Assembly (NCBI GenBank): GCA_022767445.1
Contig: JALENJ010000046.1
Coordinates: forward strand, 1 to 33,561
Reading direction: 5' to 3'
Origin: Erysipelotrichaceae bacterium
GTDB taxonomy: Bacteria; Bacillota_I; Bacilli_A; Erysipelotrichales; Erysipelotrichaceae
DNA length: 33,561 nucleotides
A program made the translations under genes and the position numbers. The number at the start of each line of letters is the position of its first letter. Position 1 is the stretch's first letter. Of this stretch, positions 1 through 9,372 are shown piece after piece. Below the pieces are notes generated by a model. It saw only the letters and a list, made by a program, of their open reading frames with translations, did not search any database and had not been told where the DNA came from.

Positions 1-79
1 GGTTGTTTTTAGTGTGTCCAAAATAGATATAAAACATCTATTTTTATGATGTTATATACCAACAGATGAAAACAGCACA

Positions 80-100
80 AGAAAAGAGGCTGTACGCCTC
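80..100 (-). terminator. Terminator of the VanZ-like gene
   Basis: On the minus strand a 5-bp GC-rich stem (GAGGC/GCCTC, plus positions 86-90 and 96-100) with a 5-nt loop is followed by TTTTC. It lies about 20 bp after the stop of the leftward gene. The stem is short, so strength is uncertain. Confidence 0.55.
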
Positions 101-121
101 AAGTAAATCTATAAAATTCAC

Positions 122-586
122 TTAATCGTTACAGCCCCTTTTTTGTCGTTGTATGAAATGATGTATGGTGGATTGTAGGAACCAACCAAAGGCGTATCCA
201 CTCATATCGATGAAACAATCACGTAACTCACAGGATCTACCTGGCGTAAAGTATTGAATGCCTTCATCCATGAATGGAATGAGGATCATCCAAACAAGAA
301 TGATGATGTGTTGATATCTTGTTGGTAGTGTTTGTTTGGACACAAGTGATACTAGGATTCCAAGTAATGCGTACTCAGAGAAGTGTGCGAGTTTGCGGAT
401 GAATGTGTGGAATGTTTGGAATGGTAATCCATGTAGGAAGGTCAGCTTGGTATAGATTTGATAGCTGATGCCTTGGCTTAGGTGTGCAGATGTATTTCCT
501 GTCTGCATTGAGTTGTGAAATATCCATAATGTATATAAGATGACGATCAGCCAAAGTAGTATGTGTTTTCTGTATTTCTTCAACAT
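122..586 (-). CDS. VanZ family membrane protein
   Basis: This is a 154-residue protein with about four hydrophobic segments (near residues 8-24, 66-84, 90-108 and 128-144). A conserved polar stretch follows the third segment, around DEGIQYFTPGRSCELRDCFID. The pattern 'hPDExxQxFxPxRxxxxxDxxxxxxG' is characteristic of the VanZ family, where the acidic and arginine residues face the membrane surface. The family is named after the teicoplanin-resistance protein VanZ, but most members stand alone and have no known function; nothing here indicates a van cluster. The start ATG at 586 is preceded by a GGAG ribosome site. The gene is divergent from the YitT gene and probably monocistronic. Confidence 0.8.
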   Translation of the reverse strand: MLKKYRKHILLWLIVILYTLWIFHNSMQTGNTSAHLSQGISYQIYTKLTFLHGLPFQTFHTFIRKLAHFSEYALLGILVSLVSKQTLPTRYQHIIILVWMILIPFMDEGIQYFTPGRSCELRDCFIDMSGYAFGWFLQSTIHHFIQRQKRGCND

Positions 587-629
587 GAGTATTCTCCATA
601 GTGATATCTCTTATGATATAATGATTTCC
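587..629 (+). promoter_or_regulatory. Divergent promoter region, VanZ / YitT
   Basis: A perfect TATAAT lies at 617-622 on the plus strand, and the surrounding AT-rich stretch can also supply -10-like hexamers (TATATC, TATCAT) on the minus strand. No convincing -35 is visible. A start 7 nt after this -10 would fall at about 629, next to the YitT ATG at 630. Confidence 0.35.
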
Positions 630-1484
630 ATGAAAAAGAATAAATTAATAATGGTTTTACAGATATTAGCTGGAACTTTTTTGTTATCGATGTCGGTGGA
701 GTTTTTTATTATCCCCAACAATATATTATCAGGTGGTGTGGCTGGTATAGCGGTAGCTTTTGAGCCGTTTTTCCATATTGATAAGACGCTATTTGCCAAT
801 TGTGCGGCGATTGGTTTATTGATTGTTGGGGCGATTGTTTTAGGAAAACAATTCGCATTAAACACTGTTATCTCTTCGCTTGCCTATCCGGTGTTTAATA
901 ACTTATTGGCATCTGTACCAAATCCAGTTCAAGTTGACCCGATACTTGCGGCTTTATATGCTGGTGCACTAGGTGGCCTTGGCATTGGTATTGTAATGAG
1001 AGCGGGAGCTAGTACTGGTGGTATGGATATCCCTGTGTTAATTACACATAAGATTACGGGTATTAAGATTTCTGTGTTGGTTATCATTGTGGATGCCCTA
1101 ACGGTAACGTTAGGTATTATTGCCTATGATATCAGTGCAGCACTGTTGGGTCTTGTGTCGGTATTTGCGTCTGGTTATGCGATTGATCGCGTGTTGAGTG
1201 CTGGACAGGGTTCTAATGCGAAGTCGGTACATATCATCTCTGATCAATGGGAACAGATTCGTGATAGTATCTATCAGAATTTAAATCGTGGTGTTACGAT
1301 TTTGAAAGGTTGTGGTGGTTTTATCAGCGAACCTAAGAATATTGTTTTGGTTGTTGTATCGACTAGACAGTATGCGGATTTAATTGCTTTAATTAAGGAT
1401 ATTGATGAGAAAGCGTTTGTGATTACCAACGATGCGTCGGATATGCATGGTGAAGGTTTCACATATGCTTCATCTAACTTATAA
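630..1484 (+). CDS. YitT family (DUF161/DUF2179) membrane protein
   Basis: The protein is 284 residues from ATG 630 (MKKNKLIMVLQ). Five or so hydrophobic helices occupy about residues 1-180, with the family pattern 'NNILSGGVAGIA' near residue 30 and 'RAGASTGGMDIPVLI' near residue 135. A soluble C-terminal DUF2179 domain (about residues 195-284) carries 'GVTILKGCGGF' and a final 'DASDMHGEGFT'. This is the YitT/YvjA architecture; its transport or sensing role is unknown. In Bacillus subtilis the homologue YvjA lies beside ftsEX and ctpB, so the position here is conserved synteny. The frame is open upstream to 540, but the added residues overlap the divergent VanZ gene and have no family resemblance, so 630 (or 621) is preferred. 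No clear ribosome site precedes it. Confidence 0.85.
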   Translation: MKKNKLIMVLQILAGTFLLSMSVEFFIIPNNILSGGVAGIAVAFEPFFHIDKTLFANCAAIGLLIVGAIVLGKQFALNTVISSLAYPVFNNLLASVPNPVQVDPILAALYAGALGGLGIGIVMRAGASTGGMDIPVLITHKITGIKISVLVIIVDALTVTLGIIAYDISAALLGLVSVFASGYAIDRVLSAGQGSNAKSVHIISDQWEQIRDSIYQNLNRGVTILKGCGGFISEPKNIVLVVVSTRQYADLIALIKDIDEKAFVITNDASDMHGEGFTYASSNL

Positions 1485-1490
1485 TAATAG

Positions 1491-1508
1491 TGTGCTAAAA
1501 TAAGCACA
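1491..1508 (+). promoter_or_regulatory. Possible ftsE promoter within a small hairpin
   Basis: A 6-bp inverted repeat (TGTGCT/AGCACA) overlaps an extended -10-like string TGCTAAAAT (TAAAAT at 1496-1501). A very similar string, TGTGCTAAAAT, precedes the gene at 22073. No good -35 is visible; the hairpin has only a weak T-run after it. Confidence 0.3.
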
Positions 1509-1534
1509 TAAAGTTTTTGATAGGAGGACTCCCT

Positions 1535-2224
1535 ATGATTCAATGCACCCATGTATACAAACGTTACAAAAACGGCACGAATGCGCTATATGATATTAAC
1601 CTTTCTGTAGACCAAGGTGAATTTGTGTATGTTATTGGTCCAACAGGTTCTGGTAAATCTACATTGATTAAATTGATGGATGCCGAGGAGGTAGCGACCA
1701 AGGGTGATGTCAAGGTGGTTGGTATTAACGTTGGTGAATTAAGCAAGCGTCAGATTCCTATCTATCGCCGTAATATTGGCGTTGTCTTCCAAGACTATAA
1801 GTTATTACCGCATAAGACGGTATTTGAAAATATTGCGTATGCCCTTGAAGTCATCGGTATGAAGAAGGAACAGATACGCAAGCGTACTTTAGAAATTATG
1901 AAGGTGGTTGGCCTTGGAGATAAGGGCAATTCTTTTCCAAAGGAGTTATCTGGTGGTCAACAACAACGTGTAGCGATTGCACGTGCGATTGCCAATCGTC
2001 CTAAGGTTTTAATTGCGGATGAGCCTACCGGTAATCTTGATCCTGCTAAGTCTGATGAGATTATGGATTTACTACAACAGATTAATGAGCGTTATGGTAC
2101 AACCGTTGTGATGGTTACCCATGATATTACGCTTGTAAATAGATATCGTAAGCGTACAATCGTTCTAGAACAAGGACATATTGTCGCTGATCGTAGCGAA
2201 GGAGGTTATGTGCGTCATGATTAG
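1535..2224 (+). CDS. ftsE: Cell division ATP-binding protein FtsE
   Basis: A 229-residue ABC ATPase with Walker A GPTGSGKST (near residue 35), Q-loop 'VFQDYKLLPHKTVFENIAY' typical of FtsE, signature LSGGQQQR, Walker B VLIADEPTGNLDP and H-loop VTHD. FtsE partners FtsX; ATP hydrolysis on the inner membrane face is transmitted to activate an extracellular peptidoglycan hydrolase during division. The start at 1535 has an AGGAGG site about 8 bp upstream; the in-frame 1517 codon lies before that site and is rejected. The ftsX start lies inside this gene (8-bp overlap), so the two are translationally coupled. Confidence 0.96.
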   Translation: MIQCTHVYKRYKNGTNALYDINLSVDQGEFVYVIGPTGSGKSTLIKLMDAEEVATKGDVKVVGINVGELSKRQIPIYRRNIGVVFQDYKLLPHKTVFENIAYALEVIGMKKEQIRKRTLEIMKVVGLGDKGNSFPKELSGGQQQRVAIARAIANRPKVLIADEPTGNLDPAKSDEIMDLLQQINERYGTTVVMVTHDITLVNRYRKRTIVLEQGHIVADRSEGGYVRHD

Positions 2225-3110
2225 ACCGATTCGTGAAGGAATTCGTGGTGTAGGCAGACACTGGGCAATGTCAATTTCCAGTGCAATCGCTGTTACGGTT
2301 ACACTGATTATCATCAGTTTATTCTTGGTGTTGAGTTATCATTTGGAGCGTTTTACACGTACTGTTGAATCTTCTGTAGAGATTTCTGTCATGGTTTCTT
2401 ATGATGCGGAATCTTCCAGTGATCTTAGAAGAATTGAACAGGAAATTTCTAAGATTGGTGGTGTTGAGGATGTGACTTACTCTGATAAGGATCAAGAGTT
2501 AGACTACTATATCAACAGTTTTGAGGATGAGCGTACAAAGGAAGTATTTGAACCTTTTAAGGCAGATAACCCTATGCATGATGCCTATTATGTCGAAACA
2601 AAGAATGGCGCAGATCTATCTGCGATCGCTGATAAGATTAAGACAATTGATGGTGTAGATACTGTCAATTATGGTGGTCAAAGTACACTGAACATGGTGG
2701 AAGCGATGTCTTCGATTCGCCGTTTTGGTGGTATTCTTGTGGCGGCGTTAACATTACTTGCGATATTCTTGATTCAAAATACGATCAAGTTGACAATCTA
2801 TGCACGTCAAGATGAGATTACCATCATGAAAAATGTTGGTGCGACAAATGGTTTTATCCGTTCTCCATTCTTGTGGGAGGGTATTATCACAGGTATGCTT
2901 GGTGCGATTATTCCAATCGCATTGACTGTGTGGAGTTATTTTGTGATATTTGAACGCACTTCTGGTGTGTTGATTTCGAATATGTTCCAGTTAGAGAAGC
3001 CTTTACCATTCTTATACTATGTATCTGGTATCCTGTTGGGTGTTGGTATCTTAGTTGGTCTATTTGGTAGTTGGCTATCTGTATCTAGATATTTGAGGGA
3101 CAGACGATGA
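2217..3110 (+). CDS. ftsX: Cell division protein FtsX
   Basis: A 297-residue membrane protein of the FtsX/MacB permease type. It has an N-terminal TM (about residues 20-42), a large extracellular loop (about 45-165) that in Gram-positive bacteria contacts PcsB/CwlO-type hydrolases, and three C-terminal TMs (about 170-190, 215-240, 260-285). The motif 'LTIYARQDEITIMKNVGATNGFIRSPFLWEG' near residues 195-225 is diagnostic of FtsX. ATG 2217 is chosen because GGAGG at 2201-2205 is 11 bp upstream and MIRPIREG is the usual N-terminus. It overlaps ftsE by 8 bp and the next gene by 4 bp (ATGA), so the three form one operon. Confidence 0.95.
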   Translation: MIRPIREGIRGVGRHWAMSISSAIAVTVTLIIISLFLVLSYHLERFTRTVESSVEISVMVSYDAESSSDLRRIEQEISKIGGVEDVTYSDKDQELDYYINSFEDERTKEVFEPFKADNPMHDAYYVETKNGADLSAIADKIKTIDGVDTVNYGGQSTLNMVEAMSSIRRFGGILVAALTLLAIFLIQNTIKLTIYARQDEITIMKNVGATNGFIRSPFLWEGIITGMLGAIIPIALTVWSYFVIFERTSGVLISNMFQLEKPLPFLYYVSGILLGVGILVGLFGSWLSVSRYLRDRR

Positions 3111-4543
3111 AGAATATAAACAAGATTGTGGTAAGTCTATTCATGGCTGTAGTTCTATTGGGTAATGGTAACTATGGTGTATACGCTGATGAGGATTATT
3201 CCAATACGGAGTATTGGTTGAATCAATGTACAAATAATGGAAATGTTGATAGGGATGCCTGTCAGGGTTTCGTGGATTATATATCTGCACAGAATACTGA
3301 GATTAATCAACAGATTGCGAATATGCGTGCTCAACAGGCGGATATGGAAGCCAATATCAGTAAATATGCGGCCCAGGTTACGGAGTATCAACAACAGATC
3401 GATGCCAAGCAAGCTGAGATTGCACAAAAAGATGTTGAGATTGAACAGACACAAAAGCAGATTGATCAAAAACAAATTGAAATTGATGATAAGCAGAAAG
3501 AGATTGATACCAATCAAGAAACTGCGGATACATTGCAAGAGAAGGTTAAGACGCGTATGGTCTTACGTCAACCTACAATGCGTACAAATCAATATATTGA
3601 TATCTTGATGGGTGCCAATACGTTTACGGATTTCATCCGCATCGCCAATGGCTTAAGTACCATCTCTCAATATGATAAAAAGACTTTGAATGAGTTAGTT
3701 CAGATTATCGCTAAACTTAACAAACAAAAGGAAGAGTTGGTGACTGCTAAAACGGAACTGGAGACTGCCAAAGCGGATCTTGAAACACAGAAGAAGGAAA
3801 AGCAGGATCAACAAACAGAGTTATTAACGCTGCAATCCTTTGTACAGATTGCCCAAGAGGCAGCGCAGAAGACTTCTGAAGCTTTACGTGGTTCGATTGA
3901 ATCTCGTACTTCGGATATTGCGGAAAACAATGCGTTGATGTCTAGAATCAGTTCACAGATTGGCGCAATCGCCACATCAAATGGTTGGACTTATCCGGTT
4001 GATGGAGCGTGGCGTAGTGCTGGAACGTGGGCTTATCCTGGTGGAAGTATTCACTTGGGATATGACTTTGCGGCTGGATATGGCACAAACATTCGTGCTG
4101 TAGCCAATGGTGTTGTCCTACGTGGTGTCAATGGTTGTCCAACGGTTGGTTATCTAGGTGACTCCTGTGGTGCACAGTTTGGTGGTGCTGGTTATTCTGG
4201 TAATCAGGTGATTATGTTAGTAACGGTGAATGGTAGTTTGTATGGTGTTGATTACTTCCATATGACAATCAATACACCAGCTGCGACTGGTACAATCGTA
4301 AATGCAGGTGATATCATCGGTAAGGTTGGATCATCTGGTAATACAACTGGTCCCCATTGCCACGTTGAGATCTTCTATCTTGGAGATGCGTCTCAATTTG
4401 CGTCTTATGCGGCTTCATGGAATGGTGATGTCAGCTTTGGCGCTGGTTGGACAAGTGGTAGATATGGTCTATATGGTCGTCGTTGTAGTGATGGTGTTGG
4501 TGCACCATGTCGTATACGACCAGAGGATGTATTTGGATATTAA
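3107..4543 (+). CDS. PcsB/CwlO-like peptidoglycan hydrolase with M23 domain
   Basis: A 478-residue secreted protein. A signal peptide (residues 1-27, ending near VYA) precedes two long coiled-coil stretches (about 45-145 and 205-265) rich in Q, K, E and I. A C-terminal M23/LytM metallopeptidase domain (about 290-450) follows. The zinc ligands are present: H316 and D320 (HLGYD) and H417-x-H419 (GPHCHVE), so it should be catalytically active or at least metal-binding. By family, FtsEX opens such coiled-coil proteins to allow peptide cross-link cleavage at the septum. Streptococcal PcsB itself carries a CHAP domain, so this protein is closer to EnvC or CwlO-like variants with M23. Several paired cysteines (CTNNGNVDRDAC, CPTVGYLGDSC, CSDGVGAPC) suggest disulfides. 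It is the third gene of the ftsEX operon and is followed by a terminator. Confidence 0.9.
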   Translation: MKNINKIVVSLFMAVVLLGNGNYGVYADEDYSNTEYWLNQCTNNGNVDRDACQGFVDYISAQNTEINQQIANMRAQQADMEANISKYAAQVTEYQQQIDAKQAEIAQKDVEIEQTQKQIDQKQIEIDDKQKEIDTNQETADTLQEKVKTRMVLRQPTMRTNQYIDILMGANTFTDFIRIANGLSTISQYDKKTLNELVQIIAKLNKQKEELVTAKTELETAKADLETQKKEKQDQQTELLTLQSFVQIAQEAAQKTSEALRGSIESRTSDIAENNALMSRISSQIGAIATSNGWTYPVDGAWRSAGTWAYPGGSIHLGYDFAAGYGTNIRAVANGVVLRGVNGCPTVGYLGDSCGAQFGGAGYSGNQVIMLVTVNGSLYGVDYFHMTINTPAATGTIVNAGDIIGKVGSSGNTTGPHCHVEIFYLGDASQFASYAASWNGDVSFGAGWTSGRYGLYGRRCSDGVGAPCRIRPEDVFGY

Positions 4544-4553
4544 ATCATCATGT

Positions 4554-4579
4554 AAGAGTCTCGTATAGGGACTCTTTTT
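4554..4579 (+). terminator. Terminator after the ftsEX-M23 operon
   Basis: AAGAGTC (4554-4560) pairs with GACTCTT (4570-4576), extendable by a T-G and a C-G pair, and is followed by TTTTTA. It sits 10 bp after the stop codon. Confidence 0.8.
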
Positions 4580-4596
4580 AGAAAAATGGAGTAGTT

Positions 4597-6138
4597 ATGG
4601 AAGAGAATAAACAACAAGAAGAAAAAGATGAAAAAGTGTACAGTATCCCTTTTAAGCGTCATCTTTGGCCAGAAGAGGTCGCTTTAAAAAGGGAGAAACA
4701 TAGAGTCAAGGTTCTACATATTGCCTTGGTCATTCTAACGGTAGTAGGACTAGGTATGGGCTGGGTATTAGGTTCTGTATTACCTATCTCATCACTGACA
4801 ATTGCCCGTAAGAATGTTGCCAACAATCTACCGTTAGATTCAAACGATAAGATACAAAGTGTATTGAAGGTGATGGAGGATGAGTGGTTCTTCCGTGATC
4901 AGATTGAAAATATCGATACGACACTGACGGATCAGGGTCTAAAGGGTATCACAAGCAATGATGTGGATAAGCATACAGAGTACATGACAGCGGATGAGAT
5001 GAAGCAGTTTACAGATTCGATCAACCGTAATTATGTGGGTATTGGTGTACAGTTTATTCAATCCAATGGAGTGAATATCATTGAGCGTGTATTCCGTAAT
5101 TCTCCTGCGGATAAAGCTGGTGTCAAGTCGGGTGATATTATGCATGCGGTCAATGGCGAATCTCTTGATGGTAAGACAACGGAGGAGATTCGTAACCTAG
5201 TACAAGGTGATGGTGGCACAGAGGTTACGATAGAATTCATTCGTCAAGAAGAAGCTGTTACCTTTACAATTACGCGTGCAGCTGTTAGTGCGACTGCCTT
5301 TGGGGAAGTACTAGATGATGGTACAGGTTACTTACAGATTTATCAGTTTGGTGAAAATACAACACAAGAAGTACAGACATACTTAGATGATTTTGTCGGT
5401 GCGAATGTATCCAATATCGTCATTGATTTACGTGATAATGGTGGTGGATACTTAACAGTACTACAGGGAATCGCTTCATGTTTCTTGCCAAAGGATACCG
5501 TAGCGATGAAGCAGGTGTATTCAGATGGTACAGTTGAGGAAATCCATACTGTGGATGGTATGTATGACAATATCCAAAAGATAGCGATTCTCGTCAATGG
5601 CAATACTGCAAGTGCTTCCGAGGTATTGACGATGGCATTGAAGGAACAACATAAAGATGTCACGATTATCGGTACTAAGACCTATGGTAAGGGTACCGTA
5701 CAGGTATCACGTATGTTTAATGATGGTTCAGCCCTCAAGTACACTACATCGAAGTGGACATCCCCTAATGATGTATGGGTCAATGGTGTGGGTATACAAC
5801 CGGATGTAGAATTAAAACTACATGATGTGATGTATACAACAATGCCAGTGATGAATGATGAGGATTCTTATACCATTGATACTGTAGGTGAACCAGTGAA
5901 GTTTGCACAATTATGTCTAGATTATCTGGGATATCCTATCGATCGTAAGGATGGTTATTTCTCCACCTCTACAGCCAGTGCACTACGTCAGTTTGAAAGT
6001 GATAAGGGCAAGGTGCAAAGTGATGTGATGAGCAAGGATGTTTATACAGCACTTTACAGTGCTGTTGTGTTGGATTGGAATACAACCAAGACGCATGATG
6101 TACAGCTACAGAAAGCGCAGGAAGTATTGCATGGATGA
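4597..6138 (+). CDS. S41 family C-terminal processing peptidase (CtpA/CtpB-like)
   Basis: A 513-residue membrane-anchored serine protease. An N-terminal cytoplasmic charged segment is followed by one TM (about residues 38-62), a PDZ domain (about 140-230, with [22 protein letters not shown]), and the S41 catalytic domain (about 240-410). The Ser-Lys dyad is intact: S339 in TASASE and K365 in TYGKGTVQ, with Q369 four residues later. A C-terminal peptidoglycan-binding repeat (about 430-495, [24 protein letters not shown]) gives the CtpB-type architecture. In Bacillus subtilis ctpB lies beside ftsEX; family members cleave regulators or hydrolases outside the membrane, making the upstream M23 protein a plausible substrate (inference). 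The start codon follows a GGAG site. It overlaps uvrB by 8 bp. Confidence 0.92.
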   Translation: MEENKQQEEKDEKVYSIPFKRHLWPEEVALKREKHRVKVLHIALVILTVVGLGMGWVLGSVLPISSLTIARKNVANNLPLDSNDKIQSVLKVMEDEWFFRDQIENIDTTLTDQGLKGITSNDVDKHTEYMTADEMKQFTDSINRNYVGIGVQFIQSNGVNIIERVFRNSPADKAGVKSGDIMHAVNGESLDGKTTEEIRNLVQGDGGTEVTIEFIRQEEAVTFTITRAAVSATAFGEVLDDGTGYLQIYQFGENTTQEVQTYLDDFVGANVSNIVIDLRDNGGGYLTVLQGIASCFLPKDTVAMKQVYSDGTVEEIHTVDGMYDNIQKIAILVNGNTASASEVLTMALKEQHKDVTIIGTKTYGKGTVQVSRMFNDGSALKYTTSKWTSPNDVWVNGVGIQPDVELKLHDVMYTTMPVMNDEDSYTIDTVGEPVKFAQLCLDYLGYPIDRKDGYFSTSTASALRQFESDKGKVQSDVMSKDVYTALYSAVVLDWNTTKTHDVQLQKAQEVLHG

Positions 6139-8107
6139 TAGGAAGTTTGAACTAGTATCTCCCTTTCAACCAACAGGAGACCAACCAAAGGCGATTGCGG
6201 AATTGGTAAAGGGTATCCAAGAAGGTAAAAAGGAACAGGTGCTAGAGGGTGCCACTGGTACAGGTAAGACATTTACGATGGCGAATATCATTGCCCAGGT
6301 AAATCGTCCAACTTTGATTTTCTCTCACAACAAAACACTTGCAGGCCAGCTATATTCAGAGTTCAAGGAGTTATTCCCACACAATCGTGTGGAGTTCTTC
6401 GTTTCTAACTTTGACTATTATCAACCAGAGGCCTATAAGCCTAAGAGTGATATGTATATTGAAAAGACCGCAGCCATCAATGAAGAGTTGGATATGTTCC
6501 GTGAGTCTACTTTGAATTCGCTGTTGGAAAGAAGAGATACGATTGTCGTAGCTTCGGTTGCCTGCATCTATGCGGCCAGTGATCCTGTTGAGTATCAAAA
6601 CATGTTTTATACGATACGTACAGGTGAGGCGATTGATCGTAACGACTTGATGCGTAAGCTAATAGAACTTCAGTATACACGTAATGATGTGGATCAAACT
6701 CGTGGTACGATTCGTGTACGTGGGGATATTATCGACTTAACGCCTTCCTATACAAATGAGTTTAATATCCGTATTGAGATGTTTGGTGATGAGATTGACC
6801 GTATCACGGAGATTGATCCATTAACAGGTAAGACGTTACAGGGTTATCAGTTCTATAATATCTATCCGGCAAGTGGCTATGCTCGTTCTAAGTCGACAAT
6901 GATGAGAGCTTGCGATGAGATTGAAGCTGAACTTGAGGAGCGTTTGGAGTATTTCCGTAAGAATAATAAGCCGCTTGAGGCGGAACGCCTTGAACAACGT
7001 ACACGCTTTGACTTAGAGGCGTTACGTGAAAATGGGTATTGTTCAGGTATTGAAAACTATTCGATGCATATTGATGGTAGAAAAGTAGGACAACGTCCTT
7101 GGAATCTGTTTGATTATTTCCCTAAGGACTTCTTGTTGTTTGTGGATGAGTCACACGCATCCTTACCGCAGATTCGCGGTATGTATAACGGTGATCGTCA
7201 ACGTAAAGAAGTACTTGTAGAGTATGGTTTCCGTTTACCATCCGCTTTAGAGAATCGTCCAATGAAGTTTGATGAATTCCAGTCTATGCAAAATCAGACA
7301 ATCTACTGTTCTGCAACACCTGGTGATTATGAATTGGATGAGGTTGACCATCATGTTACAGAACAGATTATCCGCCCTACAGGTCTTTTAGATCCAAAGA
7401 TTACTGTAAAACCAACCAAGGGACAGATTGATGATATCTGTGAGGCGTTGGATGATAGAATCTCTCGTAATGAACGCTTGTTAATTACAACATTGACAGT
7501 ACGCATGGCCGAGGATTTAACTGCGTATCTAAAGGAACGTGGTTATAAGATTGCCCATCTGCATCATGAAACCAAGACACTTGAGCGTACGCAAATCATT
7601 CGTGATTTACGTTTAGGTAAAGTGGATGCGATTGTAGGTATCAACTTGTTACGTGAAGGTTTGGATATTCCAGAGGTTTCTTTGGTATGTATTCTGGATG
7701 CGGATAAAGAAGGTTTCTTGCGTAGTCATCGATCATTGATTCAGACGATTGGTCGTGCTGCACGTAATGCCCATGGTGAGGTATATATGTATGCGGATAC
7801 GATGACGGATTCAATGAACTATGCGATATCAGAAACAGAGCGTCGTCGTACCATCCAAGAGGCCTATAACAAAGAACATGGTATCATCCCAACAACGGTT
7901 AAACGTAATGTTGAGGAAGCCATCCGTGGTAAGGAAACCAAGGAAATGGCTGCTAAGTATATGCAAAAGAAAGCGAAGCTATCCAAGAGTGATAAGGCGA
8001 AGTTAATTGCGGATATGGAAGTTGAAATGAGAGAGGCAGCCGCATCCCTCAACTTCGAAAGAGCAGCTGAATTAAGAGATATTTTATTTGAATTAAAATC
8101 TGAGTAA
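6131..8107 (+). CDS. uvrB: Excinuclease ABC subunit UvrB
   Basis: A 658-residue DNA-damage helicase-like subunit of nucleotide excision repair. It starts [19 protein letters not shown] and has Walker A GATGTGKT near residue 40, the beta-hairpin region 'YYQPEAYKP' near residue 95 that clamps DNA, helicase motifs including VDESH near 338 and 'TIGRAARN' near 540, and a C-terminal UVR motif (about 620-655, [26 protein letters not shown]) for UvrC contact. Length is normal. The start at 6131 lies inside the end of the protease gene (8-bp overlap); the longer upstream frame is only the protease gene read in another frame. uvrA, often next to uvrB, is not here. Confidence 0.97.
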   Translation: MDDRKFELVSPFQPTGDQPKAIAELVKGIQEGKKEQVLEGATGTGKTFTMANIIAQVNRPTLIFSHNKTLAGQLYSEFKELFPHNRVEFFVSNFDYYQPEAYKPKSDMYIEKTAAINEELDMFRESTLNSLLERRDTIVVASVACIYAASDPVEYQNMFYTIRTGEAIDRNDLMRKLIELQYTRNDVDQTRGTIRVRGDIIDLTPSYTNEFNIRIEMFGDEIDRITEIDPLTGKTLQGYQFYNIYPASGYARSKSTMMRACDEIEAELEERLEYFRKNNKPLEAERLEQRTRFDLEALRENGYCSGIENYSMHIDGRKVGQRPWNLFDYFPKDFLLFVDESHASLPQIRGMYNGDRQRKEVLVEYGFRLPSALENRPMKFDEFQSMQNQTIYCSATPGDYELDEVDHHVTEQIIRPTGLLDPKITVKPTKGQIDDICEALDDRISRNERLLITTLTVRMAEDLTAYLKERGYKIAHLHHETKTLERTQIIRDLRLGKVDAIVGINLLREGLDIPEVSLVCILDADKEGFLRSHRSLIQTIGRAARNAHGEVYMYADTMTDSMNYAISETERRRTIQEAYNKEHGIIPTTVKRNVEEAIRGKETKEMAAKYMQKKAKLSKSDKAKLIADMEVEMREAAASLNFERAAELRDILFELKSE

Positions 8108-8110
8108 ACG

Positions 8111-8133
8111 ATACCCCTGAAAAAGGGGTATTC
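8111..8133 (+). terminator. Hairpin after uvrB, probable terminator
   Basis: A perfect 8-bp stem ATACCCCT/AGGGGTAT (8111-8118 and 8124-8131) with loop GAAAA starts just after the uvrB stop. The following T-run is poor (TTCCTAT), so termination may be incomplete. Confidence 0.6.
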
Positions 8134-8198
8134 CTATAGGTAAACTATGGTATGCTTAGTGTATTGAATAGAATGAATTTACATGAAAGGTGTTGTGT

Positions 8199-9371
8199 AT
8201 GGATTATGACAAATTGCTAGCAAAACGTGCTGTGGATATGAAGCCATCAGGTATTCGTAGGTTCTTTGATTTGGTTTCTGAGATTCCAGATTGTATTTCT
8301 TTGGGTGTCGGTGAACCTGATTTTAAGACGCCTTGGGATATTCGTGATAGTGCAATTCATGCCTTAGAGCTTGGTAAAACGCAGTATACTACCAATCCTG
8401 GTTTGCTTGAGTTACGCCAAGAATTGCATAAGTACTTATTGCGCAAATACAATCTAGATTACGATGTCGAGCAAATGATCGTAACGGTAGGTGCCAGTGA
8501 GGGTATTGATATGTTCTTCCGTACGGTCGTTGAACCTGGGGATGAGATTATCATTCCTGATCCTGGTTATGTTACCTATGCGCCTACTGCAGCCTTTTCG
8601 GGTGCGAAGGTAGTCACTGTACAGGCAAAGGAAGAAAATGACTTCCGCCTAAAGGCAGAAGATATCAAGGCGGCCATCACAGATAAAACCAAGGCAATCC
8701 TGTTGTCATATCCAAACAATCCAACCGGTGCAGTGTTATCACATGAGGATATGGTAGCCATTGCGGACGTATTACGTGATACAAATATCTTGGTCATCTC
8801 CGATGAAATCTATGCGGAGCTCGTCTATGGGGATCATCAGTTTGAATCCTTTGCGTCGCTTCCTGGTATGAAGGAAAGAACAATCGTATTAAATGGATTC
8901 TCAAAGGCATTCTCCATGACAGGTTGGCGTTTGGGGTATGTACTTGGTCCTTCTAGGTTGATTGAAGTGATGTTAAAGGTACATCAAAACTGTGTTATGG
9001 CAGCACCTACAATCAGTCAATACGCTGCGATCACAGCACTTCGTGATTGTGATGATGATGTTGAAGAGATGCGTAAACAGTATGACTTACGCAGACAATA
9101 CTGCGTTAGAAAGCTCAATGAAATGGGCCTGAATACATTTGAACCAAAGGGAGCTTTCTACGTATTCCCAAATATATCGAGCTTAGGTATGAGCAGTGAT
9201 GAGTTCTGTGAGAAGTTATTAACAGAACAGAAAGTAGCGATTATACCAGGTACAGCATTTGGTGAAAGTGGAGAAGGTTTTGCCAGAATCAGTTATGCAT
9301 ACAGTATTGAACACTTGCGTGAGGCAATGAAACGCATTGCACAATTTATAGAGGATCATAAGGGAGAATAA
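8199..9371 (+). CDS. PLP-dependent aminotransferase class I/II (AlaT/PatA-like)
   Basis: A 390-residue fold-type I aminotransferase. Visible family features are the N-terminal 'ISLGVGEPDFKTPWDI', the 'YPNNPTGA' loop (about residue 170) with the conserved Asn, the 'ISDEIYAEL' Asp/Tyr that hold the pyridine ring, the PLP lysine in 'SKAFSMTGWRLGY' (about residue 235), and the substrate-carboxylate Arg near 'GFARISYA' (about residue 365). It transfers amino groups between an amino acid and 2-oxoglutarate or pyruvate. The start at 8199 has GAAAGG 8 bp upstream. The Lrp-type gene begins 1 bp after its stop, the arrangement of B. subtilis yugH-yugG (now described as alanine transaminase alaT and regulator alaR), so alanine metabolism is the favoured role. 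Aspartate or aromatic specificity is not excluded. Confidence 0.88.
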   Translation: MDYDKLLAKRAVDMKPSGIRRFFDLVSEIPDCISLGVGEPDFKTPWDIRDSAIHALELGKTQYTTNPGLLELRQELHKYLLRKYNLDYDVEQMIVTVGASEGIDMFFRTVVEPGDEIIIPDPGYVTYAPTAAFSGAKVVTVQAKEENDFRLKAEDIKAAITDKTKAILLSYPNNPTGAVLSHEDMVAIADVLRDTNILVISDEIYAELVYGDHQFESFASLPGMKERTIVLNGFSKAFSMTGWRLGYVLGPSRLIEVMLKVHQNCVMAAPTISQYAAITALRDCDDDVEEMRKQYDLRRQYCVRKLNEMGLNTFEPKGAFYVFPNISSLGMSSDEFCEKLLTEQKVAIIPGTAFGESGEGFARISYAYSIEHLREAMKRIAQFIEDHKGE

Positions 9372-9372
9372 T

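Noticed and set aside
122-586. Glycopeptide resistance gene vanZ
   Set aside because: Only the broad VanZ family pattern is present, with no other van genes; such proteins are common in susceptible Bacillota.
3155-3608. Long open frames on both strands across the M23 gene's coiled-coil region
   Set aside because: They are produced by the repetitive Q/K/E/I codons of the real gene; their products are low complexity and lack ribosome sites.
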